Source: Sinotaia quadrata
Taxonomy: Eukaryota; Mollusca; Gastropoda; Architaenioglossa; Viviparidae
DNA: 64,000 bases
Reading direction: 5' to 3'
Assembly (NCBI GenBank): GCA_028829895.1
Contig: CM054181.1
Span: forward strand, 113,365,860-113,429,859
Positions 38,353-51,083 of the stretch are shown here, in pieces. The position numbers and the translations under genes were made by a program. The notes under the pieces are model-generated. The model did no database searches and was not told the origin of the DNA. It saw only the letters and a program-made list of their open reading frames with translations. The first letter of the stretch is position 1. The number at the start of each line of letters is the position of its first letter.

Positions 38353-38451
38353 TACACCTGAGACATTTACTCGTCCTGTGGGAGACGCGTTGATGAATTC
38401 ACAACAGGGCAGAGCATCGATTTTTTTAAAGATCAGTCCACCCAAACATAC

Positions 38452-38454
<3 letters not shown>

Positions 38455-38512
<58 letters not shown>
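38455..38512. repeat. (GT)n microsatellite
   Basis: A pure GT tract of about 57 bp. Confidence 0.97.
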
Positions 38513-38513
<1 letters not shown>

Positions 38514-38559
38514 TGGAAAAATCGGCATACGCGTTGCTTGCTGAAACTTTCTAAAAACA

Positions 38560-40110
38560 ACAACATCGTGGAAACAGTTTCTAGCTCACGTATCGGTTTA
38601 TTTAGTTTCCAGACAGGAATATTGCGAACGTGTATAAACCACGTGACGTGCTAATCGCGTGCAACTAATTAACCTTGTATTCAGAAAGATATGCCTCACC
38701 TCGATTGTTGCCAAATGCTATTATAAATAATTTCAGATATATTTTATTTTCCTAGGGGTCTAACTCTTGGTGGATTTCATAAACGAATGCTGGATTTAAT
38801 TACGTATTTTAAGTTTTACAACTAGATACATTTTTCATCCTCTTCCCGCTTCGTAAACTCCTCACTGATCTGCATCTCGATACACAAGATTTTTGAGGAA
38901 CAATTTGTTTATCAAGTTTGTTTATCAAATTTATCAAGTTTTGTTTATCAAGTTTGTTTTTCAGTCTAATTGATGAAAGACATCACTATAGTTCTTCAAT
39001 GATAAACGCTTACAATACTTTATTATTGCCATTGAATTTCTGGAACTTGCTGTTGCAACGGTTCTTTTCGTAAAAAATATAATTAATGAAAACTCGCAAT
39101 AGCTTCCTTTTTGCAAGTTTGATTATTTGAGACAAAATATAATTTTCTTGAAGTTTGTGCCAACGTAATTAAATTATGATGTAAAAGGCAGCTGTTTTAT
39201 ATTTGTGGTTTCTGTTCACTAAATCAGTTTAGATAACATGTAATCTGACTCGACCTCTTCAGGTAATGGACATAACCAGCTTACACCGAAATATACTTCA
39301 TGGACTCACTGGTAATTTTTTCTGTTTGTTTGTTTTAATCAACATTCGTAAATGTCCATTATGAAAAGTTTGTTTTCTATATTCTTCTATCAAAGTCAGA
39401 CGTGCAGGAACTTTATTTGAATATGCACCATAAAGCACAAAATTACGTTAAGTGAAAATTGTTCATAAGCCATTTATGTGTTGATAAAATAATTTATAAT
39501 AATATACACTTTGAGGTAAAAAGTTTTGTACGCTGTTTAAATGCGCTTGAGAAACAAAAGAAGAAAGAGCAAGCATATTTATTTTTGCATGTTGTACTTG
39601 GCAAAATTGTGCTCTACCTGGCTTTACCATGAGAAGAAAAAAATATGCTGTATCGGGTTATTACCATGAGAAGAAAAAAACAACACAAAGGCTGAGAGTC
39701 GGTGTGATGGAGTCAAGTGTTGGTAGAAAACTGCCTGCAAGTCACTCACCTTGCTTGTATTGCCCTGGGTTTTTTTTTTTGGTTTTTTTTTTTTTATCTA
39801 CAAGCTCTCACATTCACAGCAGCAACAGGCCACGTGTATTTGAAAGAATCGAGAAATTACATTCTGTAATGACCATCACATATTCAAAACTAATCCTATA
39901 AATAGTATGCACACGGAAGTTGTTCTTTATCCAAAGAAAGATATCCAATAAATTACAAACGGATACTAAAAGTAGTTACTTGTGTTTTAAAAGCAAAATG
40001 CGTGCAAGCATCACGTGACAATGGTGTTTTAAATGCAAAGAATCGATCAGCCATTTTCTTGCGTTCCCTCATCTGAAGGCGCGAACACTTTTAGTCTCGC
40101 TGAAAGTATT
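38560..40110. other. AT-rich intergenic, no gene seen
   Basis: It contains a short TTTGTTTATCAAG repeat (38,905-38,960) and poly-T runs near 39,770-39,795. A 90-codon frame at 39,629-39,901 has no domain. Confidence 0.5.
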
Positions 40111-40580
40111 TGTTGGCGTGGCTTGTGAGTTTTCCCAAAAACGTGTGTATTGGCTTGGCTTGTGAGTTTTCGCAAAACATGTTTATTGGCGTGGCTTGTG
40201 AGTTTATTGTGGATACTCGCTAAAAGTGTGTATTAGCGTGAGTTGTGAGTTTTCGCAAAGCGCATTTATTGGCGTGGGTTTTGGATTCTCGCTGAACGTA
40301 TTTATTGGCGTGGGTTGTGGATTCTCGCTGAACGTATTTATTGGCGTGGGTTGTGGATTCTCGCTGAACGTATTTATAGGCGTGGGTTTTGGATTCGCGC
40401 TGAACGTATTTATTGGCGTGGGTTGTGGATTCTCGCTGAACGTATTTATTGGCGTGGGTTTTGGATTCTCGCTGAACGTATTTATTGGCGTGGTTTGTGG
40501 ATTCTCGCTGAACGTATTTATTGGCGTGGTTTGTGGATTCTCGCTAAACGTGTTTATTGGGTTGCGAGCTTTCGCAAGAC
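40110..40580. repeat. 36-bp minisatellite, about 9 good copies
   Basis: GGCGTGGGTTGTGGATTCTC followed by GCTGAACGTATTTATT repeats at 36 bp from about 40,268; the left part (40,110-40,265) is degenerate. Two plus-strand frames of 120 codons stay open with a 12-residue period (GFSLNVFIGVGC in one). I regard them as repeat artefacts. Confidence 0.93.
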
Positions 40581-40609
40581 GTGCATAATAGTGTGGTTTC
40601 TAGCAAAAA

Positions 40610-40705
40610 CAGACAGGACAGAGGCCGGACAGGGGCACGACAGAGGCACGACAGAGGCAGGACAGAGAGAGGACTGAGGCCGGACAGGGGCACGACAGAG
40701 GCGTG
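40610..40705. repeat. GC-rich GACAGAGGCACGACAGAGGC repeat
   Basis: CACGACAGAGG / CCGGACAGGGG decamers recur about eight times. Confidence 0.8.
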
Positions 40706-40709
40706 CGGT

Positions 40710-41740
40710 AGCACAAAATGACGAACCTTAACTTCTTGCTAAAATGGCCGTGAGTTCGGTCTCCACTCGGAGCGAAAACTTTGCGGTTGATCCATAACCG
40801 CTCCCTAGATCAAAGTGGTAGGCTTAAGTATCCAGAATCGAGACCGACAGATCGGAACTATCTACGAATGCTGAACCAGGCATGCGCACTCTATCGTGTT
40901 CTGTTTCTCACCACTTAATGCGGTGCTTTATCTTCGTTTTAACCTCAAACGGAACCCTTGCGCAAAAATAACACATTTGTCAGCAAAATCAAGAAACTCC
41001 ATGACAGCATATCGAAGTCACGCGAGCTGAGTGTTCGTATCTGGTCTTAACAGCATTACTATTACTTCTGCTGCAAAAAAAAAATGATGATGATGACGAT
41101 GATGGATGATGTTGATGATGATAATAGTAACAAAAATATAATGCAATTAAGTACAACAGTGTTGCATATATTTTTAATAGAGAGAGGTGGGGGGAGTAAG
41201 AGTTAATCGACTAAATTAATGAACACTCTATCATAACCTTTTACGATAAGATTTGATGAAGACTTAATCTGTGAACTAAATTTTGAAAAGCACATTATCT
41301 TTCAGAGCGTAAAACCCGATTTGGTTGGCTACAAGACGAATTACTAGTTTCAAAGAGTAACGAAATAACTTTCTTTGTATTTGATGGTAATTAACCTTTC
41401 CTTATGTAAACTAAAACAAAACTTGTGACACATTTCAATAAGTAGATAGGTTGTTTTCATTGCGGTTTGGGTGTGCAGAAGTGGAAACACAAAGTACAAT
41501 TATTCTCCTTCGCTTTGATTAGAAAAGGATGGATTGCGGTGCCACGCGGAGAATTTACTTTCTTTTGACGAGTGAGTGACAAGCAGAAAACAAGGAGAAT
41601 AACGCTAGACACGTATTACTAATACAATATCCTTACTCAATTTTAAAATATGCATTAATGTTGCAAATTCCGAATTTAAAACAGAACAAAAAAGACGATT
41701 ATTACAAGAGTCTTAACATAATTTTCTCTTTTACCCGGCA
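40710..41740. other. Upstream flank of the receptor gene
   Basis: No open frame. A GAT-rich run lies at 41,084-41,122. The stretch 41,295-41,348 (TTTCAG then GCGTAAAACC...) reappears in front of exon 2 of every downstream copy. It marks the left side of the deletion that removed exon 1 from them. A pyrimidine-rich tract ending CCCGGCAG at 41,741 could be an acceptor for an untranslated exon. Confidence 0.6.
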
Positions 41741-41746
41741 GGAACC

Positions 41747-44700
41747 ATGGACTCTTTCAACAACAACAGTAGCGTGGCGGTTATGACAGAAGAGATGTTA
41801 ATGGCTGAGCAGGTAGATTTTATTATTTTATCCATTACTGAGACGAACACCAGCATTATCATGGCTATATCAGTCATCATCGTCGTCATCATCTTTGTCT
41901 TTTCTATCATCGTCATCATCTTTGTCTTTTCTATCATCGTCATCATCTTTGTCTTTTCTATCATCGTTATCTTCATTTTGTGATCGTCATATCATCACCG
42001 ATGTCTATTAATTACAATTATTATTTCAATCGTTATATCTGAACAACACTAGGGCCACCATCAACTTCTTCTAATTTTTACGCATAGCTACATAAAAATT
42101 AATGCAACCCACCTCAGTGACAATCGCACTGAACACTGCCCTTACCATTAACAATATCACCACCAGACTAACGGAACCATCAACCACACCACCTGCCGTC
42201 ACCATCTCCACTAAGGTACTATCACTTTTACTCTCACTTAGTCATCATCTCCACTACGATAATATCACTCTTATTCTCACTATAGTCATAAATTCCACTA
42301 CGATATTATCACTCTTACTCTCACTACCCTCACTATAGCCACCATGAACATTAACGTAAAATCATCGTCGCCATTATCACATTCTCTACCAACATTATCT
42401 TTACTATCAACAGCGTGACCACTTCCATTATCAGCATCATCCATGACTCTCCTATGCCCACCATCACCCAGCCACCTTAATCATCCCTATGTTCCTCTCA
42501 TGAACTCCACACACACACATCACTTACATTGTATGGTTTTGTTTCATGGTTTTATTGGCATAGTTTCTGCTTGCTGGTTTTGTTGTATGGTTTTAGCTTG
42601 CTTATTTATGTGGTTTTGCTTGATGATTTTGTTATGTGATTTGTTTGGTTCTGAAATGTGGTTTTATTATGTGGTTTTGCATAGTGGTTTTGTTTGAAGT
42701 TCTGCTATTTTGCTATTTCATTTCACTTGATTGTTTTGATATATGGCTTCGTTCGATATATTTCAAGGTTGTTGATTTTATTTTTGGTGTTGCATTACTT
42801 GTGGAGCTATTATATCAATTTTTGTCGTTTTAATTGTCTCAAGGATGGAGGTGTTATTTGGCTCACTGACAGGCCATCTACATCAGAACTAAGAGAATGT
42901 AAGATTATGATCGAAAAACTGAATCAAGTAATCCGCTAGCACATGAAATCTTGTATAATGCCACAATGTTCTTAGTTGTAATGCCGTCTGTCAGATACCA
43001 AAGTATGTATTTAAATCACCATCTACATTTAACAGTCAACTGCTGAATACACGCTTTCGTGAAACTATTAATTTACTGCTGTCTTCTTGGTTTTAATGCT
43101 GATTGTGCAATTAAGTGCCTGACTTAAAGTCTAAATGAAAGAATGATCACGATTGAGGGGTTGTTTTCATGCAGAGCATTATAACTTTTCTCTCAGGTCG
43201 CTCACATACTGGAATACAAAATCACTCCAGTTGTGTGTTGTGTAGGACTAATGTTGAACATCCTCAACATATTGGTCCTGACTGAACTCGACCTGAAGGA
43301 ATCTCCTTATGTGTACCTTCGGGCCTTGTCCGTCACCGACTTCTCAGCCCTGCTCATGGCGGCCGTCTTTCTCCTGGTGACCGAGCCACCTGACAGCTCT
43401 GGCTACATCAGCAGCGACGGGAGTTCGGCTCGGGACTTCGGCATCTTTTACGGTGCCTACATATTTTTTCCAGTGAACAGCATCTGCAACAACGCCAGCA
43501 CGTGGCTTGTGATGACCTTGACCATTGAGAGGCTCATGTTCGTGAAGCACCCGCTCTGGGCGCGGAACAAGTGCAGCTCCAGCAGCGCCAAAGTCAAGGT
43601 CATTGCCATTGTGCTGGTCACCATCCTGTTGAACGTTCCTCGCTTCTTGATGTACCGCGTGGCGCCGGAGAGCAACATCCACCCACGACTGCAGCTGAAG
43701 CCCACGGCTTTCCGCTACAGCGCCACGTATCGCGCGCTGTCCTGGGTGTACACGTTTGCGTTTGGCGTTGTGCCCATCCTGGTTTTATGCGTTACCAACG
43801 CGTACCTCATTTACGCGGTCAAGCTCGCTCGCCGTCGGCGAAAGATGCTGAACCTTCGCAACAACATGGAGCAGCACTGGAACCGAGAGCAGACGCGGCT
43901 GACCCTCACTCTCATCGCCATTGTCTGCCTGGCGATCGCGTGCATCCTGCCGGCTGCGTTTGGTGAAGTCATGGTGCTGTCGTCCATTTATCTGCGCAGC
44001 TCCGTGTTGCTGAAGAAGTTCCTGGCCACGCCCTTCTACCGTGTGTTCCGTTCTCTGGCCAATATGCTGCTCATCTGCAACATGTCCTTGAACTTCATCT
44101 TGTACTCCGCATTCAATGACAAGTTCGTGCGGGTCATGCGGAAGATGTTCAAGAGGTGAGTGGACGGTTGGTTAAGTTAATGACTGGAGGCATTTTTGTT
44201 TCTTAGTAATTGTGGGAATTGAGAAGTTATCTGGGCTGCAGACAAATATAAACTGCGGATGTTTTGTGCGTCTGCATGTGCAAGTGTGTACCTGCATATC
44301 AATTTGTGTGTAATATGTGTGTGCGTGTTCACATGTTTCCATGTGTTAAATGTGTGCGAGTGTGACCTATAATTAATTATTCAAGAAAATAATTTAAAAA
44401 ACCCAAATCAATAAACCGGTAGCTAAAGTGTTGAGTTTAATATAAATGTTTTATTTTTTTGAAAGAAAGAAATACAGAATACTAATAAATGAGAAAGCTT
44501 GATATAACCAAGCGTATGAAAAAAAGGAAGTCAAACACTCGCTATTATTCTTTGTCTCAACGAAGAGATAATAAAAAGAAAGTAAATGAAACTGCTAACA
44601 TTAAATTGTAGGTATCCATTGAAAGATCTAATGTAAGGTATGTGGATCTGAAGTCGTATGTTTTGGGGGTCTTAAATCTTATGTTGCGAGATATGAAGTC

Positions 44701-47182
44701 GTATGTTGTGTGGTCTGCAATTTTTTATCACCCCTCCTTAAAAGAACGAGAGAAGAAGGGAAATAAGAAATGAATTTTAAAAAAGTAAAATCACTCTCAT
44801 AATTACTTTTCAATGAAAATACGTACATATTAAACGAAAAGGATTTATATTGAAGTAAAACTATACCGCATTTACTTACATTCAAAATTGTCATTGTGCG
44901 TGTGCTGTATCAGGTGGGGTTGCTGTCAACTCCATCTTGAAAGTGTTGAATACATCATAGTGATCTTAGTCGAATGACTTTATTCTACTTTTCATACTCG
45001 AGTAAATATTTGCAATGCGTTATAATTACCTGCACATATAAAAGGTTGTCACGGGTGTCAGTCACTAAATTCCCCACTTTTGAACAAAAATAACATGAGT
45101 AAAAATACTAGTGGCACGAATATTTCAATGACTTCAGGGTAAAATTGATATCATATCATTGTAAATTTAAATGTTCCTACGCATGCACGCAACAACATTT
45201 TAAATATCAATTAAAAATAAATAAACAATATCAACCATATATTATCGGCGTGAAATATTCTCTGCCCGAAAACATAGTAAACAAACATTCTCTCTCTCTT
45301 TCCCTCCCTCTCTCCCGCCTCTCTCTCTCTCTCTCTCTCTCTAATCTTTCAATCATTCTCCCAGTAAATTAAATCTCAGAGTGTAATCAAAAGATATTTA
45401 CCAAAATTTTCTGGAGCAGTTCAAAAACTTTAAGTGTCAGGTTGACTAATTACAGAGCACTCAAATAGGAGTCTGGGCTTGAAAACATATTGCACAGTTA
45501 GTGCCCCTGCTAGAGATGACTACTAGATTTCGGTAAGGCGTTAGCTGTATTAAAACTTGTAAACCGTTTCAAATTTGAACTAGATTAAAAGTTGTCCTTT
45601 CTGTAACAAAGCGAAGCAAAATGCGAGTTGCAAGATATTTTCCGATGTTCTCAATATGCCAGTTTCAGACTAAAGTTTCTCAAGTATGAAAATTGAATTT
45701 ATTTTTCGAATTTGTAAAGTGTATACAAACAGAAATGTGAGCGATAGCTTTCTATTTCCGCCGTACAAACCTTTGACTATGTGTGTAACTACTCATATTT
45801 GCAGTAGGTTACACAAATTATTTTTATATAACTTTTACCAACACTATTATATCCTTTTGGGGGAAAAAAAAAAGAAGAGTTCATTCCTTTTTTCGTTTTT
45901 CTTCTCTCTCTCTCTCCCCATCTCCTTTCTTGTTTGTTTTGAAACTCTTTACATACAGAGTCGCCAACTAAATTGGTTTCGACGAATAAAGGGTGAATAA
46001 TTCCGAATTAATTTAAGTGTTTGATTAGATTAGAGGAGCCATCTTTAGTTACCAGTTACCGTTGCAGGTTATAGAAAACAACCCAAGCATTTGGCGCGCA
46101 TAATGCAGTGCTTGAACGGTCTCATGTCAAGTGCGAAACGGAGATTGTCGCACATTAACGGAGTCGGTCAAAAGTGAATGGTTTCTGTCAAAACAACGAT
46201 GTTAACAGAAATAATGAACGCAGAAACGACCCGTGTCTTGTACAGTTAGAAACCCAACACTGGTTTGGTATTTCTAAGAAGAAATTTTATAAAATCAAAT
46301 AATGCAAAGTTATATCCAACAGGTTTCCATATATAAAGTTAATTCTAAAATAGACTCCATGTAAATTTGTATCAAACTGATTTCCATGCAGAATTATGTT
46401 TACTGCAATACTAAATTTCCAAGCAACGTTATATCTTATAGTTTTCTATGCAAATTTATATCTGAACAGATTTGCACGCAAAGTGTGATATGTAAGATAT
46501 GTCTAATTGACTTGCATACAAAGTTATGCCTAATAGATATCCAAGTTAGTTATTAGATTTCCATGCAAAATCATGTTTAATATATTCCCATTAAAATTAT
46601 CTAGCACATATTCATGCAAAGTTTTATCTAATATATGATAACTGTATCTAATAATTTTCGAAGCAAAAGATGTCTAATAAATTCAAATGCAAAGTGATAT
46701 CAAACGATATCCATGTAAATTTACTGTTAATTAGTCTTTTGTACAAAAGCAAAATTATGTCTTTATCAGGATATTATTTTATTTTTCAGTGTAGTATCAA
46801 CACGACGTTTTGTTATTGTGCATACCATTATTTTTTTAAGAAAGTAAAAGTTTTAGTGCTGTTTCATACACAAACATAAATTCGCAAAAATAACTGCTTT
46901 TAAATACTTATTTCTACATAATTATTCTGTTTTGACTATTTCCATTCACCCACTCACCCTTTTTCCTTGTATAGGTGGATGCTTTGCTGCCGAAAAAAAC
47001 AGGGGCAACAATCGCGGACATTGTCATTGCAAGAACGACAATCGAGGAAGTTATCTTTTCGAGAAGCAGCACGTAATGCTTCTAAACGGCTCAGGAGAAA
47101 ACACTTGGACAAGTCTTCCTCCAGCAAAGATCGCAGCTGTCTTACAAAATCTTTCGGAACAGATCTCTCGCCAGTCGGTTGA
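41747..47182 (+). CDS. Class A GPCR, copy A (complete, three exons)
   Basis: Exons are 41,747-41,812, 43,197-44,155 and 46,975-47,182; all introns are GT-AG. ATG lies in a GAACCATGG context. Phases fit (0, then 2) and the product is 410 residues. Exon 1 gives a short N-terminus with N-glycosylation sequons (NNNSS). Exon 2 encodes helices 1-7 at about 30-52, 63-84, 110-133, 154-173, 205-228, 256-281 and 308-327. Exon 3 adds WMLCC, a likely palmitoylation site after helix 8, and a basic Ser-rich tail. Landmarks are Asp70 (2.50), ERL instead of DRY at 133-135, HPLWAR after it, NVPRF at the end of helix 4, Pro274 and NFILY instead of NPxxY at 321-325. The style resembles FMRFamide/neuropeptide receptors, but the ligand is unknown. 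It should sit in the plasma membrane and signal through a G protein. The first in-exon-2 methionine is internal and would lose part of helix 1, so exon 1 is needed. Confidence 0.88.
41813..43196 (+). other. Intron 1 of receptor copy A
   Basis: The donor is CAG|GTAGAT and the acceptor TTTTCTCTCAG|GTC. The intron holds a 27-bp minisatellite (41,880-41,970, TTTTCTATCATCGTCATC core, three copies) and a TCACTCTTACTCTCACTA-type repeat (42,205-42,340). It also holds a GGTTTTGTTTGATGG-like G/T-rich stretch (42,530-42,740). From about 42,824 onward the sequence is shared with all downstream copies. Confidence 0.85.
44156..46974 (+). other. Intron 2 of receptor copy A
   Basis: The donor is AAGAG|GTGAGT and the acceptor CTTTTTCCTTGTATAG|GTGG. 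It contains a (CT)n tract at about 45,292-45,342. At 46,290-46,720 there is an old degenerate repeat of 35-45 bp built on TTTCCATGCAAA/TTATGTCTAATAGA. Both are carried along in copies B and D. Confidence 0.85.
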
Positions 47183-47461
47183 GAAGTGACTGAAATCTGT
47201 AAGAGAGAGCAAGGTCACGCTCAAGGAACGTAGTTCTGGAGGTCTGAGAGCACCAACAAAATCTGTTACTAAATCTTTTGTGCAGACAAGTGATCGCATC
47301 TATTTTTAGAAACAGATTTTCTCATTCTACAGTTATTCCCCTTGTTCAGTTGTGAGTGCGGATCACTTGCAAAAATACCTCGTAACTGTGGCATCTCCCC
47401 CATTCCCACCCCACAAAAAAAAGAAACTTAAAATCATATCGCAATAAGAAAACTACAAAAG

Positions 47462-47467
47462 AATAAA
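47462..47467 (+). terminator. Putative polyadenylation signal, copy A
   Basis: AATAAA about 280 bases after the stop codon. The same hexamer is kept at the equivalent place in copy B (53,135-53,140) and, inverted, in copy D (55,254-55,259). An AATAAA by chance is common in such AT-rich DNA. Confidence 0.4.
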
Positions 47468-47667
47468 AGTAATCATTTAAACAAATATATAAACAAATAA
47501 TCCTACCTAATAACTAAACGAACAGAAGAGACAATATTATAAGGAATCTAACTCATAGGCTGCTTCGAACTCCCCCCATCGACGGAGGGCGGTTGAGGGT
47601 GTGCGCCAAATAGATGCTAACTGTTTCACCCCCCCCCTTCCGCCAGCCCTCCTGCCCTCCACCTCAG

Positions 47668-47753
47668 ACGAACCGTGAGGCTGTGGGGATCTCCCAGAAG
47701 CAGACCAAGACCGAGAAAATCGAGAAGATGAAAGACCTCTTGCGGCTTCTTTG
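47668..47753 (+). other. 86-nt exon-like block, unit A
   Basis: A GC-rich 86-nt block preceded by a pyrimidine-rich CTCCACCTCAG and followed by the consensus donor GTGAGT. Joined to the end of exon 2 (phase 2) it would give an alternative receptor tail RRTVRLWGSPRSRPRPRKSRR and a stop. In the frame starting at its first base it is open throughout (TNREAVG...EKIEKMKDLLRLL). It lies about 200 bases past the putative poly(A) signal. Function is unknown. Confidence 0.4.
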
Positions 47754-48898
47754 GTGAGTTTGTGCTGGACAACACAACAACATCAAGAAAAAGATTTTAG
47801 TGCATCGAACTCTTTTACATATCAGTGACTCTTTTCCATATTGACAAATGCTTTACTAATCCACAAGTGCGTATTCCTATTCAAAAGTATTTTTCTACAT
47901 TGACAAGTGCTTTTCCAAAGTGACCAACAAATGCATCTCTAAATTTCTTATTGATTTAATTTTATGATTAACTTTGCGCGTGAAAATAAACTAATGTTTA
48001 CATATCAAGAGTGAAGTTGGTCTGCTCTTGGGTTTCTGGCTTTTTACTCGAGGATACTAATCAACTGTTCCAGGAACTGAGAAGAGCCAAATCATAACAG
48101 TTTATGATGGTGCCAGAATGCCTTTATAACAAGAATCCTGCCAAAGGTTTCCACATCGTAATAAACGGTCCTTCGAAGACATTCAACTTTAACAATCTTT
48201 GCTTCCAGATGAAGCAATAACAAGTTTAATTAACAAATGTTTTGTTTATAATTAGTGAATGTGGTCATTAGCCCAACGACTTTTGACTGCCGCCTTAAAT
48301 AACTTGCAGAAAGAATGTGTCCTTGACTGGTCAAACTAAAATCTTTGGAACTGGATTTATAAGTGCCATTATAATTTAATATCCTCGTTGCAGCTGTGTC
48401 TTGGTGGGAGAGGCATAAACTAGGAATTGACTACTAGTTGATTTATTTATAATATTTATAAAAAAAATAATCTTTCAGCGCGTAAAACCATATTTAGTAG
48501 GCTACAAGATGAATTATTAGTGTCGTTTTAATTTTCTCAATGATGGAAGTGTTATTTGGCTCATTGACAGGCCATCTACATCAGAACTAAGAGAATGTAT
48601 GATTATATTATGATCGAAAAAAATGAATCAAGTAATCCACTAGCACATGAAATCTTGTATAATGCCACAATGTTCTTAGCTGTAATGGCGTCTGTCAGAT
48701 ACCAAAGTATGTATTTAAATCACGATCTACATTTAACAGTCAACTTCTGAATACACGCTTTCATGAAACTATTAATTTACTGCTGTCTTCTGATTTCAAT
48801 GCTGATTGTGCAATTAGTGCCTAAATTAAAGTCTAAATGAAAGAATGATCACTATTGAGGGGTTGTTTTCAAGCAGAGCATTATAAGTTTTCTCTCAG

Positions 48899-51026
48899 GT
48901 AGCTCACATACTGGAATATAAAATCACTCCAGTTGTGTGTAGTGTCGGAATTATGTTGAACATCCTCAACATATTGGTCCTGACTGAACTCGGCCTGAAG
49001 GAATCTCCCTATGTGTACCTTAGGGCCTTGTCCGCCACCGACTTCTCAGCCCTGCTCATGACGGCCGTCTTTCTCCTGGTGACCGAGCCACCTGACAGCT
49101 CTGGCTACATCAGCAGCGACGGGAGTTCGGCTCGGGACTTCGGCATCTTTTACGGTGCCTACATATTTTTTCCATTGAACAGCATCTGCAACAACGCCAG
49201 CACGTGGCTTGTGATGACCTTGACCATTGAGAGGCTCATGTTCGTGAAGCACCCGCTCTGGGCGCGGAACAAGTGCAGCTCCAGCAGCGCCAAAGTCAAG
49301 GTCATTGCCATTGTGCTGGTCACCATCCTGTTGAACGTTCCTCGCTTCTTGATGTACCGCGTGGCGCCGGAGAGCAACATCCACCCGCGACTGCAGCTGA
49401 AACCCACGGCTTTCCGCTACAGCGCAACGTATCGCGCGCTGTCCTGGGTGTACACGTTTGCGTTTGGCGTTGTGCCCATCCTGGTTTTGTGCGTTACCAA
49501 CGCGTACCTCATTTACGCGGTCAAGCTCGCTCGCCGTCGGCGAAAGACGCTGAACCTTCGCAACAACATGGAGCAGCACTGGAACCGAGAGCAGACGCGG
49601 CTGACCCTCACTCTCATCGCCATTGTCTGCCTGGCGATCGCGTGCATCCTGCCGGCTGCGTTTGGTGAAGTCATGGTGCTGTCGTCCATTTATCTGCGCA
49701 GCTCCGTGTTGCTGAAGAAGTTCCTGGCCACGCCCTTCTACCGTGTGTTCCGTTCTCTGGCCAATATGCTGCTCATCTGCAACATGTCCTTGAACTTCAT
49801 CTTGTACTCCGCATTCAATGACAAGTTCGTGCGGGTCATGCGGAAGATGTTCAAGAGGTGAGTGGACGGTTGGTTAAGTTAATGACTGGAGGCATTTTTG
49901 TTTCTTAGTAATCGTGGGAATTGAGAAGTTATCTGGGCTGCAGACAAATATAAACTGCGGATGTTTTGTGCGTCTGCATGTGCAAGTGTGTACCTGCATA
50001 TCAATTTGTGTGTAATATGTGTGTGCGTGTTCGCATGTTTCCATGTGTTAAATGTGTGCGAGTGTGACCTATAATTAATTATTCAAGAAAATAATTTAAA
50101 AAACCCAAATCAATAAACCGGTAGCTAAAGTGTTGAGTTTAATATAAATGTTTTATTTTTTTGAAAGAAAGAAATACAGAATACTAATAAATGAGAAAGC
50201 TTGATATAACCAAGCGTATGAAAAAAAGGAAGTCAAACACTTGCTATTATTCTTTGTCTCAACGAAGAGATAATAAAAAGAAAGTAAATGAAACTGCTAA
50301 CATTAAATTGTAGTTATCCATTGAAAGATCTAATGTAAGGTACGTGGATCTGAAGTCGTTTGTTTTGGGGGTCTTAAATCTTATGTTGCGAGATATGAAG
50401 TCGTATGTTGTGTGGTCTGCAATTTTTTATCACCCCTCCTTAAAAGAACGAGAGAAGAAGGGAAATAAGAAATGAATTTTAAAAAAGTAAAATCACTCTC
50501 ATAATTACTTTTCAATGAAAATACGTACATATTAAACGAAAAGGATTTATATTGAAGTAAAACTATACCGCATTTACTTACATTCAAAATTGTCATTGTG
50601 CGTGTGCTGTATCAGGTGGGGTTGCTGTCAACTCCATCTTGAAAGTGTTGAATACATCATAGTGATCTTAGTCGAATGACTTTATTCTACTTTTCATACT
50701 CGAGTAAATATTTGCAATGTGTTATAATTACATGCACATATAAAAGGTTGTCACGGGTGTCAGTCACTAAATTCCCCACTTTTGAACAAAAATAACATGA
50801 GTAAAAATACTAGTGGCACGAATATTTCAATGACTTCAGGGTAAAACTGATATCATATCATTGTAAATTGAAATGTTCCTACGCATGCTCGCAACAACAT
50901 TTTAAATTTCAATTAAAAATAAATAAACAATATCAACCATATATTATCGGCGTGAAATATTCTCTGCCCGAAAACATAGTAAACAAACATTCTCTCTCTC
51001 TCTCCCTCCCTCTCTCTCTCTCTCTC

Positions 51027-51083
<57 letters not shown>

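Noticed and set aside
40226..40677. Two overlapping 120-codon frames with 12-residue repeats
   Set aside because: Both come from one 36-bp minisatellite. Two frames open at once argues against either being a gene.
43571..43966. 131-codon alternative plus-strand frame inside exon 2
   Set aside because: Overlaps the well-supported receptor frame and has no recognisable protein features.
44679..44894. 71-codon minus-strand frame in intron 2 (also at 50,381-50,596)
   Set aside because: Present twice only because intron 2 is duplicated, absent from the inverted copy, and has no domain or splice support.
46932..47189. 85-codon frame overlapping exon 3 in another frame
   Set aside because: It does not join exon 2 in phase. 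The 71-codon frame that does gives the CC-containing tail.
49046..49579. 177-codon minus-strand frame opposite receptor exon 2 (and 82-112-codon ones at other copies)
   Set aside because: Shadow frames of a GC-rich conserved coding exon. They lack helices or domains and repeat at every copy only because the exon does.
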